DNA from: Alphaproteobacteria bacterium
GTDB taxonomy: Bacteria; Pseudomonadota; Alphaproteobacteria; UBA9219
Direction: 5' to 3'
NCBI GenBank assembly: GCA_026225415.1
Contig: JAMFSS010000007.1
Coordinates: forward strand, 1-64,000
DNA length: 64,000 nucleotides
The position numbers and the translations under genes are program-made. Under the pieces are notes generated by a model that searched no databases, was not told the origin of the DNA, and saw nothing but the letters and a program-made list of their open reading frames with translations. This document shows positions 50,836-61,216 of this stretch, piece by piece; position 1 is the first letter of the stretch, and every line of letters begins with the position of its first letter.

Positions 50836-52615
50836 TGCTTTCCAAAAGGTCGGGGTTAATCGGTTTCTGCAAATAATCATCCATGCCGGATGCAATACAT
50901 TTTTCCCTGTCGCCCAACAAGGCATGCGCCGTCACACCAATGATAAAATGCTGCATACCGCGCGCCTTGTCGATCGCGCGAATGCGTTTTGTCGTTTCAT
51001 ACCCGTCCATATCCGGCATCTGCACATCCATCAACACGACATGATAGGGGGTCGTGCATAGCTCCACCTTGCGGATCGCTTCCTGACCCGTGGTCGCCAC
51101 ATCGACCGCATACCCCATGCCTTCCAACATCAAGGTCGCGACAAGGATGTTGGACTCGTAATCTTCGACCAACAAAATACGTCCCGAAAGCAGGTTGCCT
51201 TCTGTCGTCTGAACATTGTCTTGCGGCACGCTCACATTCTTGTCCTGCAAATTAAACGGCAACGCGACAGAAAAAACAGTGCCGACATTCTCGGTGCTGA
51301 CCAAAGAAATAGAACCGCCCATCAATTCGGCCAAAGATCGGCAAATGGCCAACCCCAGCCCCGATCCGCCAAAACGCCGCGAAATGGTTTGGTCGGCTTG
51401 CACAAATTTATCGAAAACGCGGGCCTGTTTATCGGGTGGAATGCCCACACCCGTATCCGCCACAGACAAAACAACCTGCACGTCGTTTTCCGAAATCTGT
51501 TTCAAACTGCTGGTGACGGATATCAAACCGGTAGGCGTAAATTTATAGGCGTTGTTGATAAGATTGACCAAAATCTGTTGAATGCGCGTCGCATCGCCCA
51601 TAAAAGTACGCGCGCCCAATTCATTATTAATCTCGAAACGCAATTTCTTCGCCGCCATCTGCGTATCGAACATGCCGCGCAGGCTTTCAAAAACCGCATC
51701 AAAAGAAAAGGGGCGCATTTCGATGTCGACGCTGGCCGCTTCAATACGGCTGATATCCAGCAAATCATTCACAAGCCTCAGCAAAATATCGGCATTGCTG
51801 TGCAATGTTTCGATCATACGCTTTTGCTTGTCGTTCAAAGGCGTGTTCAACATTAACCCCGACAACCCGACCACGGCGTTCATCGGCGTGCGGATTTCGT
51901 GGCTCATGGTCGCCAGAAAATCGCTTTTGGCCTCGCTGGCGGCTTCGACCTTTTTCATCGCCAGTTCCAGCTCCAGCTTCTGCAATTCATTTTCACCAAT
52001 GAAATAAGCCAGCTCTTCCTCATGCTGTTTTTGCTCGGTGATATCGCTGCTGGTGCCGATCAGGCGGCAGATTCTATTTTTCTTGTCACGCATGGCGATG
52101 CCGCGCGACAATAACCATAACCAACGCCCATCCTTGTGGCGGGCGCGGAAAACATTTTTATAGGTGGCGATTTCCCCCCTCAGGAACTGCATAAAAATCA
52201 ACGAAGCGTCATGCATATCGTCCGGATGGACGATGGTATAAAAAATATCATGCTCGCCGTTTAATTCGCCGGGCGTATAGCCCAGCATCAATTCATAGGA
52301 TGTCGAATAAATGCATCGGTTGGTGGCGACATCATAATCGAACATGCCATCGTTCAACCCGTTCAAAATCATCATGAACAGTTTTTCGCCGTCGGCAATA
52401 TGTTCGCGCGAAGACAAATACCGCGCCGCCATAACGATAAACAGACTGTTAAACCCAAAAAGGATAAGGCATTCAATACCGGCGGTGACACCGCGGAATT
52501 CCGGCACCGTCATATACATGTGGTAGGCGCGGAGGCTGGCAACGCCCAGCAGAAGATAAATAATTGTCACGACAATTATGACTGCTTGTGATGACAGATG
52601 CCGAAAGAACTGCAT
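50807..52615 (-). CDS. Membrane hybrid histidine kinase (PAS-HK-REC)
   Basis: 602 residues. Two N-terminal membrane helices (VIIVVTIIYLLLGVASL and ECLILFGFNSLFIVMAARYL). A PAS domain of the PAS_3 kind follows (ILNGLNDGMFDYDVATNRCIYSTSYELMLGY, VFRARHKDGRWLWLLSRGIAMRD, SDITEQKQHEEE). The DHp His is in TMSHEIRTPMNAVVG; the HATPase has LVNLINNAYKF, ADTGVGIPPDK and GGSGLGLAICR. A receiver ends it (about 475-600): LLVEDYESN, Asp in HVVLMDVQMPDMDGYE, Thr in GVTAHA, Lys in YLQKPIN. It would pass phosphate internally to an HPt protein elsewhere; none is in the window. It converges on the unknown gene at 49495. Confidence 0.94.
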   Translation of the reverse strand: MQFFRHLSSQAVIIVVTIIYLLLGVASLRAYHMYMTVPEFRGVTAGIECLILFGFNSLFIVMAARYLSSREHIADGEKLFMMILNGLNDGMFDYDVATNRCIYSTSYELMLGYTPGELNGEHDIFYTIVHPDDMHDASLIFMQFLRGEIATYKNVFRARHKDGRWLWLLSRGIAMRDKKNRICRLIGTSSDITEQKQHEEELAYFIGENELQKLELELAMKKVEAASEAKSDFLATMSHEIRTPMNAVVGLSGLMLNTPLNDKQKRMIETLHSNADILLRLVNDLLDISRIEAASVDIEMRPFSFDAVFESLRGMFDTQMAAKKLRFEINNELGARTFMGDATRIQQILVNLINNAYKFTPTGLISVTSSLKQISENDVQVVLSVADTGVGIPPDKQARVFDKFVQADQTISRRFGGSGLGLAICRSLAELMGGSISLVSTENVGTVFSVALPFNLQDKNVSVPQDNVQTTEGNLLSGRILLVEDYESNILVATLMLEGMGYAVDVATTGQEAIRKVELCTTPYHVVLMDVQMPDMDGYETTKRIRAIDKARGMQHFIIGVTAHALLGDREKCIASGMDDYLQKPINPDLLESIIRKSRLAA

Positions 52616-52783
52616 TTATAATTTGTCTCTTCTGTTTTTGATAAGCACAGCCGCATCTTAGGACAGGGCGACCCGCAACGTAAACCAACCCCTTGGAATA
52701 AAAAGCCCGTGTACAATAAGGCTTGGCTTGTAAAAAAGCTGTGTGATTTGTTAATCACCAATCAAATCAACTAGATAGACCTG

Positions 52784-53836
52784 TTATGTCATAGTCGCAT
52801 AATCGGTGTAACCCTCTGACCCGCTGCCATAAAAACGGCTCGCGTCGGGTTTGTTCAACGGCGCTTGGCGCTTTAAACGCGCGGGCAAATCGGGGTTGGC
52901 GATAAATAACTGCCCAAACGCCACCGCATCCGCGTCGCCCACCGCCACAATTTGTGCCGCGCTTTCGCCCGTGAATTTTTCATTGGCGATATAAACGCCG
53001 CCGAAAATTTTCTTTAATTTTGCGCCCAGAAAATCATCGCCTTCATGTTCGCGCGCGTAAATAAACGCAATGCCGCGTTTGCGTAATTCACCGGCGACAT
53101 AACCAAATGTTGCGGCAAGGTTGCTGTCGCCCATCGATTGCGCATCGCCGCGCGGCGCCAAATGCATGCCCACGCGTCCCGCTCCCCACACGCCGATAAC
53201 GGCATCCGTCACTTCCAACATCAACCGCGCGCGGTTTTCAATCACTCCGCCATAGGCGTCGGTGCGCTTGTTGCTGCCGTCCTGTAAAAACTGATCAAGC
53301 AAATATCCATTCGCGCCATGAACCTCCACCCCGTCAAAACCGGCGGCCTTCGCATTCTCCGCCCCTTTGCGATAGGCTTCGATAATTCCGGGAATTTCGT
53401 CCAACGCCAAAGCGCGCGGCATAGGATAAGGTTCGGCATGGCTGAACAAACGCACATGCCCCTCGGCCGCAATCGCGCTGGGTGCAACCGGTTGCGCGCC
53501 ATCCAGAAAATACGCATGCGAAATCCGCCCGACATGCCACAGCTGAAGAAAAATCCGCCCGCCCGCATCATGAACGGCCTTCGTAACCAATTTCCATCCT
53601 TCTATTTGCGTGTCCGACCAAATGCCCGGCGTATCTGGGTAACCAACGCCCATCGGCGTCACCGATGTCGCTTCGGAAAGGATCAAACCTGCCGAAGCGC
53701 GTTGGCGGTAATAATCGGCCATCATTGCATTGGGCAAGCGTTCAACACCGGCGCGGCAACGTGTCAATGGCGCCATGATAATGCGGTTTGGCAAAGTGAT
53801 ATCGCCAATTTTCAACGGGTCGAACAATGTGGGCAT
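52784..53836 (-). CDS. NADH:flavin oxidoreductase, Old Yellow Enzyme type
   Basis: 350 residues from the ATG at 53836. FMN-binding TIM barrel of the OYE/NemA kind: [74 protein letters not shown] (His/Asn pair that binds substrates), and a C-terminal [21 protein letters not shown]. It reduces activated alkenes or nitro compounds with NADPH. It is divergent from bioB with a 134-base gap. The physiological substrate is not known. Confidence 0.94.
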   Translation of the reverse strand: MPTLFDPLKIGDITLPNRIIMAPLTRCRAGVERLPNAMMADYYRQRASAGLILSEATSVTPMGVGYPDTPGIWSDTQIEGWKLVTKAVHDAGGRIFLQLWHVGRISHAYFLDGAQPVAPSAIAAEGHVRLFSHAEPYPMPRALALDEIPGIIEAYRKGAENAKAAGFDGVEVHGANGYLLDQFLQDGSNKRTDAYGGVIENRARLMLEVTDAVIGVWGAGRVGMHLAPRGDAQSMGDSNLAATFGYVAGELRKRGIAFIYAREHEGDDFLGAKLKKIFGGVYIANEKFTGESAAQIVAVGDADAVAFGQLFIANPDLPARLKRQAPLNKPDASRFYGSGSEGYTDYATMT

Positions 53837-53911
53837 ACAGTATTCCCTATAAGAAGATGCGGCATTATAACGCGCTTCGCGCAATTGTTAACGCGAAATT
53901 CTGTGTGATTG

Positions 53912-53925
53912 ACCACCTGCGTGGT
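53912..53925. promoter_or_regulatory. Short palindrome upstream of bioB
   Basis: ACCAC-CTGC-GTGGT is a 5-bp inverted repeat 45 bases before the bioB start, between the divergent OYE and bioB genes. It might be an operator. It does not match the known BioR (TTATnnATAA-like) or BirA sites that I looked for by eye, so the call is tentative. Confidence 0.3.
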
Positions 53926-53970
53926 AAATGCTTAGGTTTGCCTCTTTCGCACCCGCCCCAAGGATTTACC

Positions 53971-54942
53971 GTGACGATTTCGTTTTCCGACGTTCAAACC
54001 CTCTATGCTAAACCGCTGCTCGATCTGGTTTATCAGGCCGCAACGGCGCACCGCGCCCATCATGATGCGTCAGAAGTCCAAATGTGCACCTTGCTGTCGA
54101 TCAAAACCGGCGGTTGCACCGAAGATTGCAAATATTGCTCGCAATCCATCCATAACCAAACCGAATTGGAAAAAGAAAAACTGTTGGATGTCGATGCCGT
54201 CATGGCCGATGCCCGCCGCGCTAAGGAAAGCGGCTCGACCCGTTTTTGCATGGGCGCCGCATGGCCCAAGGCGACCGATGGCCGCGCGTTTGACCGCGTT
54301 GTCGATATGGTCAAAGGCGTGCGCGATATGGGCATGGAAGCCTGCGTGACGCTCGGCATGTTATCGGAAACACAGGCGCAACGTCTCAAAGACGCAGGGC
54401 TTACCGCATACAATCACAACCTCGATACGTCCGAAGAATATTACGCCAAAATTATCACTACGCGCACTTACCAGGACCGGATGGACACCATCGCCAATGT
54501 GGCCAAAGCCGGAATCTCGCTGTGCTGTGGCGGCATTTTGGGCATGGGCGAAAGCCGCGAAGATCGTATCAAGCTGCTTCACACGCTCGCCAACCTCAAT
54601 CCGCAACCGGAATCCGTTCCCATCAACGCGCTGGTGCCGGTCGAAGGCACACCCTTGGCCGACGCGCCCAAACTGGATATTTTCGAATGGGTTCGGGTCA
54701 TTGCGGTCGCGCGTATTCTTATGCCACGCGCCATGGTGCGTTTGTCGGCTGGGCGCTTGTCGATAAGCCGCGAAGCGCAAGCGATGGCCTTTATGGCGGG
54801 CGCAAATGCGATATTTACCGGCGACAAATTGCTGACCACACCCAACCCGGGCAGCAACGAAGACGAAATGCTGATGAACGAACTGGGCCTGAAACCCCGC
54901 GCGCCGAACAAAGAAGAATGTCGTGAAAAACTTCGCGCCTGA
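53971..54942 (+). CDS. bioB: Biotin synthase
   Basis: 323 residues from the GTG at 53971 (AAGGA Shine-Dalgarno); codons open further upstream are unlike coding sequence. BioB inserts sulfur into dethiobiotin to make biotin. The radical-SAM motif [12 protein letters not shown] near residue 50 and the BioB blocks [48 protein letters not shown] and [13 protein letters not shown] are present. The Cys ligands of the second cluster ([10 protein letters not shown] region) are kept. It heads bioB-F-D-A; bioF overlaps its stop by 20 bases. Confidence 0.97.
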   Translation: MTISFSDVQTLYAKPLLDLVYQAATAHRAHHDASEVQMCTLLSIKTGGCTEDCKYCSQSIHNQTELEKEKLLDVDAVMADARRAKESGSTRFCMGAAWPKATDGRAFDRVVDMVKGVRDMGMEACVTLGMLSETQAQRLKDAGLTAYNHNLDTSEEYYAKIITTRTYQDRMDTIANVAKAGISLCCGGILGMGESREDRIKLLHTLANLNPQPESVPINALVPVEGTPLADAPKLDIFEWVRVIAVARILMPRAMVRLSAGRLSISREAQAMAFMAGANAIFTGDKLLTTPNPGSNEDEMLMNELGLKPRAPNKEECREKLRA

Positions 54943-56032
54943 ACTGAAAACGATCCGCGCTGCGGGTCGTTACCGTTCGCTCAATCTGCCCGCAGGCATT
55001 GATCTGTCGTCGAATGACTATCTGGGGCTGGCAACGCACCCCGCGTTACGCCAAACGGCGATAACGGCATTGGAAAATGGTATCGAAATTGGCGCGATGG
55101 GTTCACGTTTGCTGCGTGGTCACCGCGATGCGCATGCCGAACTGGAATCTTTCGCGGCGACTTACTACGGCGCACCCCGCACCTTGTTTTTCGCCAATGG
55201 CTTTATGGCCAATTACGCGCTGATAACCACGCTCGTCGGGCGGCATGATGTGGTTGTGTATGATGCGCTGTGCCACGCCAGCATGCGCGACGGGCTCCAT
55301 GCCGCGCAATGCCGCACCCTCAAAATTCCGCATAATAATTTAAACGCGTTTGAAGACGCATTAAAACAACCACGCGCCGCGCACAGCCATCTCTGGATCA
55401 TGATTGAATCGATTTACAGCATGGATGGCGATATTGCGCCTGTGCGCGACTTGTTGGCGCTCGCCGAAAAATACGATGCCATTCTGGTAGTCGATGAAGC
55501 CCACGGCACAGGCGTGTCGGGAGCAACGGGGCGCGGCGAAACCGAAGGCCTGTCCCATAACCGGCTTATATCGCTGCACACTTGCGGCAAGGCGTTAGGC
55601 GTTGCGGGCGCCTTAGTCTGCGCCAGCGACGATATCGTGGATTACCTTATCAACGCCGCGCGGCCTTTTATTTACAGCACCGCGCCGATGCCTCTTCAAG
55701 CAGTTTTGGTCAAACGCGCATTGGAATTGGTGCGCGACGAACCCGAACGCCGCACGCAATTGGACGCGCTTAAAAAACATGCGGCACGTTTACTGCCACA
55801 TTGCGTGGTTAACAGCCAAATCGTGCCGCTCATCATCGGCGATGAAAACGACACGGTTGCCATCGCCAGCACTTTGCAAAACCAAGGCTTCGATATCCGC
55901 GCCATCCGCCCGCCCACGGTGCCCAACGGCACTTCGCGCTTGCGCCTTTCGCTGCATGTCGGTCTCACGCCACAAGATATCGAAAATTTTGCCGCTGCCC
56001 TTATGCCGTTACTGTCGTCCCGCGCCGCATGA
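54923..56032 (+). CDS. bioF: 8-amino-7-oxononanoate synthase
   Basis: 369 residues with a GTG start at 54923. BioF is a PLP enzyme that condenses pimeloyl-ACP (or -CoA) with alanine. Family motifs: [57 protein letters not shown] and the PLP-Lys segment [15 protein letters not shown]. The N-terminus is short, as in other bacterial BioF. It overlaps bioB and bioD, so the operon is tightly coupled. No BioC or BioH gene was seen in the window, so the source of the pimeloyl group is open. Confidence 0.96.
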   Translation: MKNFAPELKTIRAAGRYRSLNLPAGIDLSSNDYLGLATHPALRQTAITALENGIEIGAMGSRLLRGHRDAHAELESFAATYYGAPRTLFFANGFMANYALITTLVGRHDVVVYDALCHASMRDGLHAAQCRTLKIPHNNLNAFEDALKQPRAAHSHLWIMIESIYSMDGDIAPVRDLLALAEKYDAILVVDEAHGTGVSGATGRGETEGLSHNRLISLHTCGKALGVAGALVCASDDIVDYLINAARPFIYSTAPMPLQAVLVKRALELVRDEPERRTQLDALKKHAARLLPHCVVNSQIVPLIIGDENDTVAIASTLQNQGFDIRAIRPPTVPNGTSRLRLSLHVGLTPQDIENFAAALMPLLSSRAA

Positions 56033-56646
56033 AAAGCTTCATCATATCCGGCACCGATACCGGCATCGGCAAAACCACCTGCGCCGCCATGCTCACGCTG
56101 GCATTGCAAGGCATCTATTGGAAACCGCTTCAATCCGGCACAATGGACGGCACCGATACGGAAACAGTGCGCCATATGACGGGGCTACCACCCGAACATT
56201 TCCTGCCCGAAAACTATGTGCTGTCGCAACCTTTGTCGCCACATCGGGCATCAGAAATCGACGGCATAACCATCACCAACATTACGCCGCCCCACACCGA
56301 TAAACCGCTCATCATCGAAGGGGCAGGGGGCTTGCTGGTGCCCCTCACGCGCCAAAAATTACAAGCTGATATGTTCGCCGCGTGGAACGTGCCACTTATC
56401 CTTTGTGCCCGAACAGGGCTCGGCACCATCAATCACACGCTTCTATCGGTCGAGGCTTTGCGTGCCCGAAAAATGGCACTACATGGCATCGTCTTTATCG
56501 GTGACGATAACCCTGACAATATCAAAACAATCGCAGATTTTTCCGCTGCCAAAATTCTTGGTCGTATCCCGCATCTCGACACATTCACGCCATCATCTCT
56601 GCTGCACACATTCGACACGCATTTCCGTATAGAGGATTTCGCATGA
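56029..56646 (+). CDS. bioD: Dethiobiotin synthetase
   Basis: 205 residues, slightly shorter than E. coli BioD (225). BioD closes the ureido ring of dethiobiotin with CO2 and ATP. The P-loop is FIISGTDTGIGKTTCAAML and the substrate-binding IEGAGGLLVPL is clear. It overlaps bioF and bioA by four bases each. The conserved Thr of the P-loop (GKTT) is kept. Confidence 0.95.
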   Translation: MKSFIISGTDTGIGKTTCAAMLTLALQGIYWKPLQSGTMDGTDTETVRHMTGLPPEHFLPENYVLSQPLSPHRASEIDGITITNITPPHTDKPLIIEGAGGLLVPLTRQKLQADMFAAWNVPLILCARTGLGTINHTLLSVEALRARKMALHGIVFIGDDNPDNIKTIADFSAAKILGRIPHLDTFTPSSLLHTFDTHFRIEDFA

Positions 56647-57929
56647 CAGAATCCCCTCTCTGGCACCCCTTCACGCAACACGCCCTGCAACCGGAATCCA
56701 TCCATATATCGCATGCCCAAGGTTCCTATCTTTATGACAAAGACGGTCGCCAGATTATCGACGCGATATCCTCCTGGTGGGTCAATATCCACGGCCATAA
56801 CCACCCCAAAATCACGGCGGCAATACAGGCACAAGCCGAAAAACTTGATCAGGTAATTTTCGCAGGCTTCACCCACGCGCCCGCCGAACAACTTGCGGAA
56901 AAACTTATCGCGCTCACACCAAACCATCTAACACGCGTCTTTCTGTCCGACAGCGGTTCCACGGCGGTCGAAGTCGCCCTCAAAATGGCGCTCGGCTACT
57001 GGGCTCATAAAAACCAACCCCGCACTATCATCGTCGCACTCGAAAACGCCTATCACGGCGATACATTCGGTGCCATGTCGGTAGGGGGGCGCAGCGTTTT
57101 TAACGCGCCCTATGAACCGTTTTTGTTCAATGTGCATCATCTGCCGTTCCCCGCAAAAAACCACGAACACCGCACCATAGAGAATTTCGAAAAACTGCTG
57201 CGCGAACAGGGCGACAACATCGTCGCTTTGATTGTCGAACCGCTGGTGCTGGGCGCGGCGGGCATGTTGATGTATACGCCGCAATTGCTGGCACAGCTTC
57301 ACGCGCTCTGCCAAAAATATGGCGTGATCTTTATCGCCGATGAAGTCATGACCGGTTGGGGGCGCACCGGCACGCGTTTTGCTTGTGATCAGGCACAAAT
57401 TACCCCCGATATCCTTTGCACCTCCAAAGGCCTCACCAGCGGTTCGCTACCACTTGCGGCGACATTAGCCAGCGAAGAAATCTATCAGGCGTTTTTCAGC
57501 ACCGACCGCGCCAAAACATTTTTCCACTCGTCATCCTACACTGGCAATCCGCTGGCTTGCGCGGCGGCCTGTGCCGCGTTCGATATCTGGGATACGGAAC
57601 CGGTAACGCAACGCATCAAAACTCTTTCCGATAATCTTGCTGCGCAAATTCCACGCCTGTCATCGCGTCCCGACATCGAAAATGTCCGCCAGACCGGTTG
57701 TATTCTGGCAATGGATGTGCGTAACGCACATCACGGTTACCTGTCGGATATCGCGCCCAAGCTCTATCGCTTTTTCCTGTCGCAAGGGGTATTGTTGCGG
57801 CCACTCGGCAACACAATTTACATCTTGCCCCCTTACTGCACGACGAACGAGGATATCCATGTCATCATTAATACCATCATCGGCGGGTGCGATGCTCTCG
57901 GCAATGGCGCGCTTGAACGCGCCGCATGA
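56643..57929 (+). CDS. bioA: Adenosylmethionine-8-amino-7-oxononanoate aminotransferase
   Basis: 428 residues. BioA transfers the amino group of SAM to KAPA, giving DAPA, using PLP. Motifs: SSWWVNIHGHNHPKI (the BioA-specific start), VFLSDSGSTAVEVALKMALGYW, YHGDTFGAMSVGG, FIADEVMTGWGRTG and the PLP Lys in LCTSKGLTSGSLPLAA. It overlaps bioD (ATGA). The C-terminal codons overlap the start of the following frameshifted ferritin-like gene. Confidence 0.97.
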   Translation: MTESPLWHPFTQHALQPESIHISHAQGSYLYDKDGRQIIDAISSWWVNIHGHNHPKITAAIQAQAEKLDQVIFAGFTHAPAEQLAEKLIALTPNHLTRVFLSDSGSTAVEVALKMALGYWAHKNQPRTIIVALENAYHGDTFGAMSVGGRSVFNAPYEPFLFNVHHLPFPAKNHEHRTIENFEKLLREQGDNIVALIVEPLVLGAAGMLMYTPQLLAQLHALCQKYGVIFIADEVMTGWGRTGTRFACDQAQITPDILCTSKGLTSGSLPLAATLASEEIYQAFFSTDRAKTFFHSSSYTGNPLACAAACAAFDIWDTEPVTQRIKTLSDNLAAQIPRLSSRPDIENVRQTGCILAMDVRNAHHGYLSDIAPKLYRFFLSQGVLLRPLGNTIYILPPYCTTNEDIHVIINTIIGGCDALGNGALERAA

Positions 57930-58541
57930 GAATACGTTTTACGCTTTCCTCATCGCGACAATTGCCGACAAATTCGCCCATAAGCGTTTTCTGAACATGG
58001 TATCGATGCTCGAACATATGGGCAGCCGCAAAATCATGCTCTCGCAAATGCAGGGCATCCTCACGCAAGATATCCTGAAACATCTTGCCGAAGAAACGCG
58101 CCATGCTTTTTTCTTTAAACGCGAAGCCGAAAACTCTCCGGCACAAAAATCGAAGGCTATACGGATGCCGACACAATGGCGGCCTCCGCAGGGCGTTTTT
58201 ATTTCGGCCGTCTGGACGCCAGCCTGTCGGGCGATCTGCCGCACAATACCCACGCAGAAACGGCGTATTTATGGATGTCTCTGGTGGTCGAACTGCGCGC
58301 GCTGTGGGTTTATAATTTGTATCAAAAGGCGTTGAATGAGGCTAACAGCTCGCTCTCGCTGCGCGGTATTATCGCCGAAGAAGACAACCATCTGGTCGAT
58401 ATGGTCGCGCGCTTAAATGAAATCGGCTTTGCACCCGATGCTGCGTTGCCCGCCGCTTGCGCCACAGAGAAAAAACTGTTCGAAAAACTCTTCGCGGCTC
58501 TACAAAATGAACGACCGGCTCTAACCGCGCTGGCATCCTAA
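57904..58541 (+). pseudogene. Ferritin-like di-iron protein at the end of the biotin operon, frameshifted
   Basis: The first half is read from the ATG at 57904 (N-terminus MARLNAPHENTFYAFLIATIADKF) and the second half, from about 58134, in another frame (ending NERPALTALAS). Adding one A in the A-run at 58130-58133 joins them to about 212 residues without stops. The joined protein is all-helical, with four carboxylate/His clusters typical of a di-iron four-helix bundle: MLEHMG, EETRHA (ExxH), HAETAY and EEDNH (ExxH). No known family name fits; it follows bioA in the place where other Alphaproteobacteria have bioZ. A sequencing slip, a real pseudogene or a recoded site are all possible. Confidence 0.7.
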
Positions 58542-59342
58542 ATGCGTCAACCCACGCTTTATATTTCCCACGGCGGCGGCCCCTGTTTCTGGATGCGTTT
58601 TCCGCCACCCATCGGCGAACATGGCTTCGACGGCCTGCGCGATTATCTGGCCGGCATCATCCCGTCACTTCCCCAACCGCCAAAGGCGATTGTGGTAATC
58701 TCCGCCCATTGGGAAGAAGAAAATGTAACGGTGGGCATCGCAGCAAAACCGGAAATGATTTTCGATTATTACGGTTTCCCCGAACATACCTATCAATTGT
58801 CTTATCCCGCGCCCGGCTCGCCGGAAATCGCCGCACAGGTACAAAATTTGCTGGAAAAGGCGGGCATAAAAACCGTCACAGACACAAAACGCGGTTTCGA
58901 CCATGGCGTTTTCGTGCCGTTCCTGATCATGGAACCAAGCGCTTCCATCCCTGTCGTCACGCTTTCCTTGCGGCATGATCTGGATCCGGCAGCGCATATC
59001 GCGATTGGCGCGGCGCTGGAACCCCTGCGTGATGATAACATCCTGATTATCGGCAGCGGCAGCTCGTACCATAATCTGCGCGCATTTTTTGATGGCAAAG
59101 AAGCCCATTCCCGTTTGTTCGATGACTGGCTCGCCCAAACGGCAACAAACGCCGACATCGATCAACGTAACGCCCAACTTACCCAATGGGCCAAAGCACC
59201 GGCGGCACGTGATTGCCACCCGCGCGAAGAACATCTGCTGCCTCTCATGGTCGCGGCGGGCGCTGCGGGCAGGGATGTTGGCAGACAAAGCCTCGCCACC
59301 GAAATCGGCAATAAAGCCATCTCCTGTTTTAGGTTTGGCTAA
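58542..59342 (+). CDS. LigB/DODA-type extradiol dioxygenase
   Basis: 266 residues. The family (4,5-DOPA dioxygenase, YgiD-like) is recognised by LYISHGGGPCFWM at the start, VISAHWEEENVTVG, the catalytic GFDHGVFVPFLIM, LIIGSGSSYHNLR and a C-terminal HPREEHLLPLMVAAGA. The His residues of SHGGGP, SAHWEE, FDHGVF and REEHLLP would bind zinc or iron. The natural substrate in bacteria is mostly unknown. Its ATG follows the ferritin-like stop directly, so it may be part of the biotin transcript. Its stop overlaps the convergent ABC-F gene by four bases. Confidence 0.92.
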   Translation: MRQPTLYISHGGGPCFWMRFPPPIGEHGFDGLRDYLAGIIPSLPQPPKAIVVISAHWEEENVTVGIAAKPEMIFDYYGFPEHTYQLSYPAPGSPEIAAQVQNLLEKAGIKTVTDTKRGFDHGVFVPFLIMEPSASIPVVTLSLRHDLDPAAHIAIGAALEPLRDDNILIIGSGSSYHNLRAFFDGKEAHSRLFDDWLAQTATNADIDQRNAQLTQWAKAPAARDCHPREEHLLPLMVAAGAAGRDVGRQSLATEIGNKAISCFRFG

Positions 59343-61174
59343 AGCTGGCTGATCGCAGCGGCCAATTCGCCTTCCGCTTTTTCCAATGCAACCTGCACAT
59401 TTTCATAGGCGGCGTTCAGCTTTTTGACCTTCGCATCTTTGGGGTCGTGGCTGATACATTCGGCAATCTCGCCTTCCAGCAAATGTTTTTGTTGCGTCAA
59501 CTCGCCAACCAGCTGTTCCAAACGCTCGGCATCCTGTGTGGGGTCATTGGCGCTGCCATCCTCGTTCTTGGGTGAACGTGATGCCTGTTTGACCTTATCG
59601 CGCTCCATCTTGCGTTGCTTGATGACCAGTTTTTTATATTCCTCCAAATCGCCGTCATAGGCTTTGCATTTGCCGTCCGCCACCAACCATAATTGATCGG
59701 CAACACATTCGACCAAATGCGGATCATGACTGACCAGAATAACAGCACCGGTATAATTGTTAAGCGCCTGCATCAACGCCTCGCGGGCATCGATATCCAA
59801 ATGGTTGGTCGGTTCATCCAACAACATAATATGCGGCGCGTCGAAACTCATCAAACAGAACAACAACCGCGCCTTCTCGCCGCCCGACAATCCACCCACC
59901 AAAGTATCAGCCTTTGACTTCGTAAAACCAAAACGATGCAACATCGCGCGGACTTTAACTTCCGAAGGCTCATTCATCGCGGCGCGTAAAGTCGCAAAGG
60001 GCGTCAACTCAACATCCAATTCATCGGTCTGGAACTGCGCAAAATAACCAATCCGCAGCTTGCCTGATTTCAAAATCTCGCCCGCCATCGGCTCCAACCG
60101 ACCAGAAATAATCTTCACCAAAGTCGATTTACCGTTACCGTTCGCGCCCAACAACGCAATGCGGTCACCCGGATTGATGTAAAGATCAATGCCGCGCAAA
60201 ATAGGTTTCTTCTCGATATAACCCGCATCAACCCCGCGCAACCGTATCATCGGCGGGCGCATTTCTTCGGGCTCTGGGAACGTAAACGCGGTCACGCGCT
60301 CCGCAATCACCGCGTCCACAATATCCATACGCTCGATCGCCTTCAAACGGCTTTGCGCCTGCTTGGCCTTGGCGGCGCTGGCGCGGAAACGGTCGACAAA
60401 TTTCATCAAATGCGCTTTTTGCGCCATTTGTTTTTCATGCATCGATTGCTGGTTCAATAATTTTTCCGCGCGGCGGCGTTCAAACGCATCATAATTGCCG
60501 GTATATAAAACCAATTTCTGGTTTTCCAAATGCAAAATATGGTCAACGGTCTTGTTCAAAATATCGCGGTCATGGCTGATAATTACCAAAGTCTCGCGGT
60601 AGCGGATCAGAAAATTTTCCAACCACACCATCGATTCAATATCCAAATGGTTGGTCGGTTCATCCAACAATAAAACATTCGGCTGAAGAAATAACACCGA
60701 CGCCAACGCCACGCGTGCACGCCAACCGCCGGAAAACGCCGATATAGGGCCCGCTTGCGCCGCATCGCTGAAACCCAAACCCGCCAAAATCGCGGCGGCG
60801 CGCGAAGGCGCGTCATAGGCATTGATCTCATTCAACCGTTCATAAATATAACCGATGCGGTCGATATCTTCTGTCGTTTCCGCTTCCTTCATTAAGGCTG
60901 TGCGTTCGGTATCGGCGGCCAACACAACATCCAAAATGGGCGTTTCATCATCCGGCAAATCCTGCCGCACAAAACCCAGCGATGCTCCTTTGATAAATGA
61001 AATCTCGCCGCCATCCGCCGCCAATTCGCCGGTGATAATGCGGAACAAAGTCGATTTCCCCGCGCCATTCGGCCCCACCAAACCCACGCGCCGACCGGCG
61101 GGAATATTGACCGACACATTATCCAACAGGCTGCGTCCGGCCACGCGGTAAGAAACGCTTTGTATTGACAGCAT
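59339..61174 (-). CDS. ABC-F family ATPase
   Basis: 611 residues, two ABC domains and no membrane part. Domain 1: Walker A VGPNGAGKST, signature FSGGWRARVALA, Walker B LLLDEPTNHLD. Domain 2: LLGANGNGKST, GLSGGEKARLL, MLLDEPTNHLD. A linker of about 80 residues (QMAQKAHLMKFVDRFRASAAKAKQAQSR) joins them and a C-terminal coiled coil ends it, as in Uup/YheS. These proteins act on the ribosome in translation. It converges on the dioxygenase gene and is followed on the same strand, upstream, by a deaminase-like gene (gap 42 bases). Confidence 0.94.
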   Translation of the reverse strand: MLSIQSVSYRVAGRSLLDNVSVNIPAGRRVGLVGPNGAGKSTLFRIITGELAADGGEISFIKGASLGFVRQDLPDDETPILDVVLAADTERTALMKEAETTEDIDRIGYIYERLNEINAYDAPSRAAAILAGLGFSDAAQAGPISAFSGGWRARVALASVLFLQPNVLLLDEPTNHLDIESMVWLENFLIRYRETLVIISHDRDILNKTVDHILHLENQKLVLYTGNYDAFERRRAEKLLNQQSMHEKQMAQKAHLMKFVDRFRASAAKAKQAQSRLKAIERMDIVDAVIAERVTAFTFPEPEEMRPPMIRLRGVDAGYIEKKPILRGIDLYINPGDRIALLGANGNGKSTLVKIISGRLEPMAGEILKSGKLRIGYFAQFQTDELDVELTPFATLRAAMNEPSEVKVRAMLHRFGFTKSKADTLVGGLSGGEKARLLFCLMSFDAPHIMLLDEPTNHLDIDAREALMQALNNYTGAVILVSHDPHLVECVADQLWLVADGKCKAYDGDLEEYKKLVIKQRKMERDKVKQASRSPKNEDGSANDPTQDAERLEQLVGELTQQKHLLEGEIAECISHDPKDAKVKKLNAAYENVQVALEKAEGELAAAISQL

Positions 61175-61216
61175 AAACTAAACTTTCATAGGGAAACAAA
61201 ACAGGCGCGGAACGTA

